From positions 12,973 to 18,975 of the forward strand of contig DLQQ01000035.1 in assembly GCA_002477625.1 (NCBI GenBank): a stretch of DNA of 6,003 nt, written 5' to 3'. Of the stretch, positions 1-5,445 are shown piece by piece. How positions within the stretch are numbered: the stretch's first letter is position 1; each line of letters opens with the position of its first letter. The stretch is from Candidatus Arcticimaribacter sp. UBA7428 (lineage in GTDB: Bacteria; Bacteroidota; Bacteroidia; Flavobacteriales; Flavobacteriaceae). The translations under genes and the position numbers were made by a program. The notes beneath the pieces are model-generated. The model was not told the origin of the DNA. It ran no database searches and was given only the letters and a program-made list of their open reading frames with translations.

Positions 1-146
1 TGGTTTATTCCTAAAAAATATAAATAAAAGAATACCGCTATTAACACGCTATAATAGACATCATTTTTTTTAAAAATAAATAAAAATAAATTATTAATAT
101 TGTTAAGTCTGTTCATAATAAAAACTAGAGTTCAAATTTAATAGAG
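1..146. other. AT-rich intergenic leader upstream of rnr
   Basis: No gene can be supported here. All reading frames are short; a plus-strand frame starting at base 1 stops at 25-27 and could be the last few codons of an upstream gene, but nothing in it is recognisable. The segment is extremely A/T rich, with a T-run at 64-71 and two exact tandem copies of the 10-mer TAAAAATAAA at 71-80 and 81-90. Such A/T tracts could act as an UP-like or bent-DNA element for the rnr promoter, which is an inference only. Confidence 0.55.
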
Positions 147-154
147 TAATTTTG
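147..154 (+). promoter_or_regulatory. Candidate Bacteroidota -7 promoter element for rnr
   Basis: TAATTTTG matches the Bacteroidota primary sigma-factor -7 consensus TAnnTTTG. Only five bases separate it from the rnr ATG, so transcription would be expected to begin at or within a few bases of the start codon, giving an almost leaderless message. I see no convincing -33 TTTG/TTG element at the usual spacing, and A/T-rich DNA yields such octamers by chance, so this is a moderate call. Confidence 0.45.
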
Positions 155-159
155 TTTCT

Positions 160-2325
160 ATGTTTAAAAAGAAGAAGAATAACTCTTTAGAACGAAGAGT
201 AACGAAATATTTTCGCGATAATACAGGAAAACAGTACAATTACAAAGAAGTTTCAGGAGCATTAAATATAAAAGACACGAAAACACGCGATGAAATTATA
301 AAAATTTTAAATCGTTTGACAACAGAAAAAATACTCTCTAGTCCCTCCGAAGGAAAATATACACTAGTAAAAGCAAGTAAGGATTATTATCAAGGAACTT
401 TAGACGTTACATCTACAGGGAGAGGGTTTGTTATTTGTGAAGATTTGGAACATGATATAATGATTCCTAAAAACAATATTAATAGAGCTTTCCAAGGAGA
501 TTTAGTTGAAGTTTATGTGTATAAACGCAAGCAAAAATCAGGTGCTTTCGAAGGTGAAATTGTAAGTATCCTTGAAAGAAATAAAACCCAATTCGTAGGG
601 GTGTTACAGATAGAAAAAAACTATGCTTTTGTTTTGACACGTGGGCCTAGAATGTATACTGATTTTTTTATTGATAAAAAGCAATTAGACGATTATACCA
701 ATGGTGACAAGGTTTTAGTAGAATACACCGATTGGCCAAAACGAGCAGAATCTCCCAGCGGAACCTTAATTGAATCCTTTGGTCCTCCTGGGGAAACCAA
801 TACAGAAATGCATGCGATTTTATCGGATTATGGTTTGCCTTTGCATTTCCCAGATGAAGTTGAAGCAGCAGCCAATGCAATAGATCAATCCATCAGACTA
901 GAGGAAGTTAAAAAGAGAAGAGATTTTAGAGATACACTTACGTTTACTATAGATCCAAAAACTGCTAAGGATTTTGATGATGCTTTATCATTTAAAGTAC
1001 TAGATAATGATTGCTTTGAAATAGGAATTCATATTGCAGATGTTTCTCATTATGTTCAACCGCATAGTGTTTTAGACAAAGAAGCATATGAACGAGCAAC
1101 CTCAGTTTATTTAGTTGATCGTGTTGTTCCAATGCTACCTGAAGTGCTTTCTAATGGGGTATGTAGTTTGCGTCCCCATGAAGAGAAATATACTTTTTCT
1201 GCAGTATTTACAATGAATTCCAAAGGAGATGTTTTAGAAGAATGGTTTGGAAAAACTGTTATTTATTCCGATCACCGTTTTGCATACGAAGAAGCTCAAG
1301 AATTAATAGAAACACAAAAACCACGTGTTTCAGAAACTATTTCACTGACGGGCGCTGCATATACCGTGAGTGACGATCTTTTGAATGCGGTACTAACTCT
1401 CGATAATCTGGCTAAGAAATTGCGAACGCAACGGATGCGAAATGGCGCATTATCTTTTGATCGTGTAGAGGTAAATTTTATTTTAAAAGAAGATGATACA
1501 CCTGAAAGTGTTTATTTCAAAACATCTAAAGATGCTAATAAACTTGTAGAAGAATTTATGTTATTAGCGAATAAGCAGGTTGCTTCATTTGCAGGAAATC
1601 GCAAAACACCCTTGCCTTTTGTATATCGAATTCACGATGAACCCGATGCAGACAAATTGAACAACCTTCAAATGGTGGTTTCTAATTTTGGATATAAATT
1701 GGATTTAAAAACTAAGGATGTTAGTAAATCACTGAATGTTTTATTATCAGATATTCAAGGAAAACAAGAACAGAATCTAATCGATACCCTTACTATACGC
1801 TGTATGAGTAAGGCCGAATATAATATTGATAATATTGGTCATTACGGATTGGCCTTTAACTTTTATTCGCATTTTACATCCCCTATTCGTAGATATCCTG
1901 ATGTAATGGTACACCGCTTATTAGAACTACATTTAGCCAAACAAAAAGTAAAAGATCCCGATACAATTCAAGCCGCTTGTGTACATTCGTCTCAGCGTGA
2001 ATTGATAGCCACTAAAGCAGAACGAGATTCCATCAAATTCATGCAGATTAAATTTATGGAAGATAAGGTTGGAAAAACTTTTGAAGGCGTAATTTCCGGG
2101 GTTACTGATCGAGGTGTTTATGTAGAATTAGTTGAGAATAAATGCGAAGGGATGATTAGAATCAAAGACATTACGGGAGATTATTTTAATTTTGACGATA
2201 AAGCTCATGCATTGGTTGGCGAGCGTACAAAAAAACGCTATCAATTAGGAGATTCAATAAATGTGAGCGTTCTGAAGGCAGATTTAATTAAAAGACATTT
2301 AGATTTTAAATTAGAAGAAAAATAA
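160..2325 (+). CDS. rnr: Ribonuclease R (3'-to-5' exoribonuclease)
   Basis: This 721-residue protein is a complete RNase R of the RNase II/RNB superfamily, a cytoplasmic enzyme that degrades structured RNA processively from the 3' end in mRNA turnover and rRNA/tRNA quality control. Visible domains in order are a lysine-rich N-terminus, a winged-helix HTH_12-like region (about 10-70), two cold-shock-type OB domains (about 78-135 and 143-205, with GRGFVI at 87-92), the RNB catalytic domain (about 255-590) and a C-terminal S1 domain (about 636-718). The RNB active-site signature IDPKTAKDFDDA holds the expected metal-binding aspartates D265, D271, D273 and D274, and HFTSPIRRYPD (571-581) is the conserved RNB arginine motif. 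The protein stops right after S1, without the long basic tail seen in E. coli RNase R. The ATG is chosen because the next methionine is residue 101, which would delete the HTH domain. It has no Shine-Dalgarno sequence. The GIN-domain gene follows after 44 bases on the same strand. Confidence 0.97.
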   Translation: MFKKKKNNSLERRVTKYFRDNTGKQYNYKEVSGALNIKDTKTRDEIIKILNRLTTEKILSSPSEGKYTLVKASKDYYQGTLDVTSTGRGFVICEDLEHDIMIPKNNINRAFQGDLVEVYVYKRKQKSGAFEGEIVSILERNKTQFVGVLQIEKNYAFVLTRGPRMYTDFFIDKKQLDDYTNGDKVLVEYTDWPKRAESPSGTLIESFGPPGETNTEMHAILSDYGLPLHFPDEVEAAANAIDQSIRLEEVKKRRDFRDTLTFTIDPKTAKDFDDALSFKVLDNDCFEIGIHIADVSHYVQPHSVLDKEAYERATSVYLVDRVVPMLPEVLSNGVCSLRPHEEKYTFSAVFTMNSKGDVLEEWFGKTVIYSDHRFAYEEAQELIETQKPRVSETISLTGAAYTVSDDLLNAVLTLDNLAKKLRTQRMRNGALSFDRVEVNFILKEDDTPESVYFKTSKDANKLVEEFMLLANKQVASFAGNRKTPLPFVYRIHDEPDADKLNNLQMVVSNFGYKLDLKTKDVSKSLNVLLSDIQGKQEQNLIDTLTIRCMSKAEYNIDNIGHYGLAFNFYSHFTSPIRRYPDVMVHRLLELHLAKQKVKDPDTIQAACVHSSQRELIATKAERDSIKFMQIKFMEDKVGKTFEGVISGVTDRGVYVELVENKCEGMIRIKDITGDYFNFDDKAHALVGERTKKRYQLGDSINVSVLKADLIKRHLDFKLEEK

Positions 2326-2369
2326 TATCATTTAGAATTACTAAATTTATACAAGATAAAAACATACAT

Positions 2370-3095
2370 ATGAAAGCGCTCTTCACGTTCTTCTTACTCC
2401 TAACACTTCCAATGATTTCTGCCCAAGAGGTTGTTCAAGATTCGATTCCCGCTCAAGAGACTAAGCGACCCGAACGCACAAAAACGATTACTTTGGGTCC
2501 ATTTACAGGGATTAAATTATTTACAGGGATTCAAGTAAAATTGATTCCTTCAAATGAAAACAAAATGGTGTTGTCCGGAGAAAACTTTGAGACTGTAGTT
2601 GTAACACTTAATAAGGATGTATTGCGAATTAAGCATTCGATAGATCAAATTTTTAACCCAAAGAACACCTATATAGAGGTTTATTTTTCAAAACCCTTGG
2701 ATCTTATACACACCTATCAAGGATCAATTATTGAATCGCAAGCAGTACTCCAGGCTACAAAAATTGAATTGAAAGCACGAGAGGGATCGGCAATTGATTT
2801 GCATATAGAGTCAGAAAAAATAAGCTCCAGCGTCAACTCTGGATCAACACTTTCCTTGAGAGGGGTTGCCGTAAACCACGAGCTTAAAATATTAGGTGGC
2901 GGGATTTGTGAATCGGAAAACCTCATTACGGAACAAACTACTGTAAAAGTTACAGCCGGCGGTGTTGCTTATATCCACGCTTCGGATTTATTAGAAGCTA
3001 CAGTAAATGTTGGCGGAACAGTTCGTATCCACGGTAGACCTACAAAACTGATTAAGCGCAAACGTATCGGTGGAACGATCACGGAGATGAATTAA
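2370..3095 (+). CDS. Exported head GIN domain (DUF2807) protein
   Basis: This 241-residue protein has a clear Sec signal peptide: Lys2, a hydrophobic core at about 3-14, and a probable cleavage site after Ala18 in the ISA-Q context typical of flavobacteria. The mature part begins with a polar linker (20-38), then the GIN-domain pattern from about residue 43: GPFTGIKLFTGIQVKLIPS, followed by short alternating beta strands with many Gly, Ser and Thr, and recurring turns such as EGSAIDLHI, SGSTLSLRG, AGGVAYIHA and GGTVRIHG. This is the repetitive beta-solenoid-like fold of the DUF2807 family, which is abundant in Bacteroidota and has no firmly established biochemical function. A periplasmic or outer-membrane-associated role is inferred from the signal peptide. 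I see no lipobox cysteine and no sorting domain. The gene lies 44 bases after rnr with no recognisable promoter between them, so co-transcription is likely, and it is followed by a strong terminator. Family assignment is fairly sure; function is unknown. Confidence 0.85.
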   Translation: MKALFTFFLLLTLPMISAQEVVQDSIPAQETKRPERTKTITLGPFTGIKLFTGIQVKLIPSNENKMVLSGENFETVVVTLNKDVLRIKHSIDQIFNPKNTYIEVYFSKPLDLIHTYQGSIIESQAVLQATKIELKAREGSAIDLHIESEKISSSVNSGSTLSLRGVAVNHELKILGGGICESENLITEQTTVKVTAGGVAYIHASDLLEATVNVGGTVRIHGRPTKLIKRKRIGGTITEMN

Positions 3096-3117
3096 TTACG
3101 CAATAGATTTTATAAAT

Positions 3118-3147
3118 AAAAAACCCGTGAATTTCACGGGTTTTTTT
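3118..3147. terminator. Bidirectional intrinsic terminator between GIN gene and tRNA-Cys
   Basis: A perfect 10-base-pair stem pairs AAACCCGTGA (3121-3130) with TCACGGGTTT (3134-3143) across a three-base ATT loop. It can be lengthened by A-T pairs between 3118-3120 and 3144-3146. The T-run at 3141-3147 makes it a standard terminator for the plus-strand rnr-GIN unit. The A-rich left flank (about 3113-3123) gives a U-rich tail on the minus strand, where the hairpin starts only a few bases past the tRNA-Cys 3' end, so it probably ends that transcript too. Confidence 0.9.
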
Positions 3148-3151
3148 GTTG

Positions 3152-3222
3152 AGGCATCGAGCGGATTCGAACCGCTGTACAAGCTTTTGCAGAGCTCTGC
3201 CTAGCCACTCGGCCACGATGCC
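3152..3222 (-). tRNA. tRNA-Cys (anticodon GCA)
   Basis: The minus strand folds into a full 71-base cloverleaf. The acceptor arm pairs GGCATCG with CGATGCC, the D arm is closed by GCC/GGC, and the anticodon stem GAGCT/AGCTT (one G-U pair) encloses the loop CTGCAAA, with anticodon GCA at plus-strand bases 3188-3190. The variable loop is short (GTAC), and the T arm is AGCGG, TTCGAAT, CCGCT. The discriminator base is U73 (plus-strand A at 3152), the main identity element for cysteinyl-tRNA synthetase, which supports the cysteine call. CCA is not encoded; the bases after U73 read CAA, so the end must be added by nucleotidyltransferase. The gene sits 31 bases downstream of folB with a -7 element of its own in the gap. 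Confidence 0.96.
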
Positions 3223-3229
3223 AGTGGGG

Positions 3230-3237
3230 CAAAAGTA
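3230..3237 (-). promoter_or_regulatory. Candidate -7 promoter element for tRNA-Cys
   Basis: Read on the minus strand the bases are TACTTTTG, an exact match to the Bacteroidota -7 consensus TAnnTTTG. Its last base is seven bases before the tRNA 5' end, placing the expected transcription start at or just before the mature end. The element lies in the short gap between folB and the tRNA, so the tRNA need not depend on folB read-through. No clear -33 element is visible. Confidence 0.55.
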
Positions 3238-3253
3238 GTAAATAAAATGTTTT

Positions 3254-3619
3254 TTACCCCTTTTTTCTTTTCCCTTTTCTTTCTACGCTTACTTCTTCTA
3301 CTTCGCCACCAATAGGCGGGTTTTTTTTAGCAACCCGAACCCGAACCGACTGTACGCCTGGATGTTCTTTCAATACCCGATCAATGATTTTTTGTACAAC
3401 GACCTCTAACAGTTTTGCTCGCACCCCCATTTCTGCTTTTACAATATTATAAACGGCAACATAGTCTACAGTATCTTCAAGCCTATCAGACAGAACAGAG
3501 GCTTCTAGGTCTGTTTTTAACTTAACGTTTACAACGTAATCACTCCCAATTTTACCTTCTTCGACCATACAGCCATGATTGGTATACAGCTGAATATTTT
3601 TTACCCTAATAATTCCCAT
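3254..3619 (-). CDS. folB: Dihydroneopterin aldolase
   Basis: This 121-residue protein has the normal length of FolB, the enzyme that cleaves 7,8-dihydroneopterin to 6-hydroxymethyl-7,8-dihydropterin and glycolaldehyde in cytoplasmic folate synthesis. Family hallmarks are the N-terminal strand IRVKNIQLYTNHGCMVEEGKIG (positions 4-25) with the conserved acidic pair E20/E21, the DTVDYVAVYNIV segment with Y53 at the usual tyrosine position, and the C-terminal VRVAKKNPPIGGEVEEVSVE region, where K99 before NPPI corresponds to the catalytic lysine. Homologues form ring-shaped oligomers. The tail KGKRKKG (115-121) is unusually basic and lies past the conserved fold. The ATG at 3619-3617 begins directly before the first beta strand, so the start is well fixed, although it has no Shine-Dalgarno sequence. 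The gene is divergent from glnS and has its own -7 element. No other folate gene is nearby. Confidence 0.93.
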   Translation of the reverse strand: MGIIRVKNIQLYTNHGCMVEEGKIGSDYVVNVKLKTDLEASVLSDRLEDTVDYVAVYNIVKAEMGVRAKLLEVVVQKIIDRVLKEHPGVQSVRVRVAKKNPPIGGEVEEVSVERKGKRKKG

Positions 3620-3633
3620 AGCTAGACTTTGCG

Positions 3634-3641
3634 CAAATATA
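3634..3641 (-). promoter_or_regulatory. Candidate -7 promoter element for folB
   Basis: On the minus strand the bases read TATATTTG, matching TAnnTTTG. Its last base is 14 bases before the folB start codon, so the leader would be only about 8-11 bases. It stands back to back with the glnS element in the divergent 88-base intergenic region. I find no good -33 match at the expected spacing. Confidence 0.6.
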
Positions 3642-3685
3642 AAAAAGAGGCGTTAATAATAGCTCCATCCCTTTTTCTTTTTCGA

Positions 3686-3693
3686 TATCTTTG
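3686..3693 (+). promoter_or_regulatory. Candidate -7 promoter element for glnS
   Basis: TATCTTTG matches TAnnTTTG and ends 14 bases before the glnS ATG, predicting a leader of roughly 8-10 bases. The spacing mirrors that of the folB element on the other strand. The bases between element and start (GTTAAAATTTATTTC region) hold no Shine-Dalgarno motif. No clear -33 element is seen upstream. Confidence 0.6.
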
Positions 3694-3707
3694 TTAAAAT
3701 TTATTTC

Positions 3708-5390
3708 ATGTCCGAACATACTGAATCTTTACACTTTATAGAACAAATTGTCGAAGCCGACTTAGATGCAGGCTTTTCTGCAGGCAAACTCCGCTTCCGC
3801 TTCCCTCCCGAACCGAATGGATATTTGCATATTGGCCATGTAAAAGCCATTGCCTTGAATTTTAATTTAGGGCAACGTTTTAATGCCCCAGTCAATCTTC
3901 GTTTTGACGATACTAATCCTGCCAAAGAAAGTATCGAATATGTAAACGCCATCAAAAGCGACATTCAGTGGTTGGGCTATCAATGGGCAGAAGAGCGGTA
4001 TGCGTCGGATTATTTTGATCAGTTATTTGCTTGGGCTCAAGAATTAATTTCTAAGGGCTTGGCTTATGTAGATAGCCAAAGCTCTGAAGACATGGCAATT
4101 CAAAAAGGAACCCCAACACAGGCGGGAACCAACAGTCCTTTTCGAGATACAGATTCGGAGACCAATATGAAGTTGTTCCAAGAAATGGCCGATGGAAAAC
4201 ACGAAGAGGGCAGTCTCGTTCTACGTGCAAAAATCGATATGGCCTCCCCCAATATGTTATTCCGCGATCCAGTCATTTATAGAATTCTTAAGAAAGCGCA
4301 TCACCGCACCGGCTCGACCTGGTGTATTTATCCTATGTACGATTGGACTCACGGGGAATCGGATTATATCGAAGGCATATCACACTCGTTGTGTACACTT
4401 GAGTTTAAGCCTCACAGAGATCTTTATGAGTGGTTTTTAAGCAACTTAACCCCACTCGACCACCACTATCCAAAGCAAAGAGAGTTTGCCCGTCTCAACC
4501 TTTCGTACACGGTGACGAGTAAACGGAAATTAGCCAAGCTTATCGAAATGAATGTAGTCTCTGGCTGGGATGACCCTAGAATGCCTACCATATCCGGTTT
4601 AAGAAGAAGAGGTTATACGCCACAGTCACTTCGAAATTTTGTAGAAACAGCAGGAATTTCCAAGCGCGAAAATATAATTGATGCTTCCCTACTCGAGTTT
4701 TGTGTTCGGGAAGATCTAAACACAAAAGCCTCTCGGGTAATGGCGGTTTTAAACCCTGTCAAACTGGTCATTATCAATTATCCCGAAGGAGCAACCGAAA
4801 TGTTAGAAGCTGAAAATAACCCAGAAGATCCTTCCAAGGGTTCCCGCTTAATGCCTTTTTCCAAAAACTTATTTATTGAGCGGGACGACTTTAAAGAAGA
4901 AGCGAACCGCAAATACTTTAGACTCACACTAGGGAAGGAAGTCCGCTTAAAGAACGGGTATATTATAGAAGGTCAATCGGTAATTAAAGATGTTGAGGGA
5001 ACCATTACAGAAATTCACTGTACCTATGATCCCGACAGTAAAAGTGGATCAGGCTCAGAGGCCAGTCAACGTAAAGTAAAGGGAACGATTCATTGGGTAA
5101 ATCAAGCAACTGCTGTTGCAGCGCAGGTGAACCTATATGACCGCTTATTCAGTGACGAAAGCCCAGATCGGCACAAGGAACAAGATTTTACAGACTTCAT
5201 CAACGAAGACTCCTTCAAACAGATTACGGCTCAAGTTGAACCCTCATTAGTCAACCTAACGCCTGGCACTAATGTCCAATTCCAACGTTTAGGCTATTTT
5301 GTCACGGACACAGATTCTACTTCGGATAACCTTATTTTCAATAAAACGGTTGGTCTTCGCGACACCTGGGCCAAGAAAGGATCTAACTAG
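3708..5390 (+). CDS. glnS: Glutaminyl-tRNA synthetase
   Basis: This 560-residue class I aminoacyl-tRNA synthetase charges tRNA-Gln with glutamine in the cytoplasm. The Rossmann catalytic domain shows PPEPNGYLHIGH (33-44) with the HIGH motif at 41-44, then LRFDDTNP (64-71). The KMSKS-loop equivalent is VTSKRKL (269-275). The C-terminal half (about 340-555) is the two-beta-barrel anticodon-binding domain typical of GlnRS, including VKGTIHWV (457-464). EPNGYLHIGH, CTLEFKPHRDLYEW (229-242) and the two-barrel C-terminus favour GlnRS over GluRS, whose bacterial form has an alpha-helical anticodon domain. The length is close to that of E. coli GlnRS, and there is no C-terminal YqeY-like extension of the kind fused to some bacterial GlnRS proteins. 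Presence of glnS suggests direct Gln-tRNA-Gln formation, though absence of the GatCAB route cannot be judged here. It is divergent from folB, convergent with the SPFH gene, and visibly less AT-rich than rnr. Confidence 0.97.
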   Translation: MSEHTESLHFIEQIVEADLDAGFSAGKLRFRFPPEPNGYLHIGHVKAIALNFNLGQRFNAPVNLRFDDTNPAKESIEYVNAIKSDIQWLGYQWAEERYASDYFDQLFAWAQELISKGLAYVDSQSSEDMAIQKGTPTQAGTNSPFRDTDSETNMKLFQEMADGKHEEGSLVLRAKIDMASPNMLFRDPVIYRILKKAHHRTGSTWCIYPMYDWTHGESDYIEGISHSLCTLEFKPHRDLYEWFLSNLTPLDHHYPKQREFARLNLSYTVTSKRKLAKLIEMNVVSGWDDPRMPTISGLRRRGYTPQSLRNFVETAGISKRENIIDASLLEFCVREDLNTKASRVMAVLNPVKLVIINYPEGATEMLEAENNPEDPSKGSRLMPFSKNLFIERDDFKEEANRKYFRLTLGKEVRLKNGYIIEGQSVIKDVEGTITEIHCTYDPDSKSGSGSEASQRKVKGTIHWVNQATAVAAQVNLYDRLFSDESPDRHKEQDFTDFINEDSFKQITAQVEPSLVNLTPGTNVQFQRLGYFVTDTDSTSDNLIFNKTVGLRDTWAKKGSN

Positions 5391-5397
5391 TACCATC

Positions 5398-5430
5398 AAA
5401 AAAGGCCCAACATAGTTGGGCCTTTAGCTT
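5398..5430. terminator. Intrinsic terminator between convergent glnS and SPFH gene
   Basis: AAAGGCCCAA (5401-5410) pairs perfectly with TTGGGCCTTT (5416-5425) around the loop CATAG. The A-run at 5398-5403 gives a U-run on the minus strand, making this a good terminator for the SPFH gene. On the plus strand the tail is TTTAGCTTTATT, weaker but plausible for glnS. It lies in the 55-base gap between the two stop codons and probably serves both. Confidence 0.87.
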
Positions 5431-5445
5431 TATTAAAGCAGAAAA

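Noticed and set aside
50..55. TATAAT hexamer resembling an E. coli -10 box
   Set aside because: Bacteroidota primary sigma factors use TAnnTTTG-type -7 elements, there is no paired -35 box, and the hexamer is expected by chance in such AT-rich DNA.
71..90. Two tandem copies of TAAAAATAAA as a regulatory repeat or origin-like element
   Set aside because: Two copies of a low-complexity A/T decamer in an A/T-rich leader are not enough to claim an operator, origin or repeat family.
668..880. Minus-strand 70-codon open frame inside rnr
   Set aside because: It lies wholly antisense to the conserved OB-domain region of RNase R, its translation is rich in Trp, His and Leu with no recognisable motif, and no promoter is visible.
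2717..2926. Minus-strand 69-codon open frame inside the GIN gene
   Set aside because: It is antisense to a well-supported CDS and has no family resemblance.
3701..3964. Minus-strand 87-codon open frame overlapping the start of glnS
   Set aside because: It is antisense to the GlnRS catalytic domain including the HIGH motif; its sequence is a by-product of the coding strand.
4192..4440. Plus-strand 82-codon open frame inside glnS
   Set aside because: It is an out-of-frame shadow of glnS with no domain features.
3708..5390. GlnRS fused to a YqeY-type amidotransferase-like domain
   Set aside because: Some bacterial GlnRS proteins have this C-terminal fusion, but this protein ends at residue 560, right after the anticodon-binding barrels.
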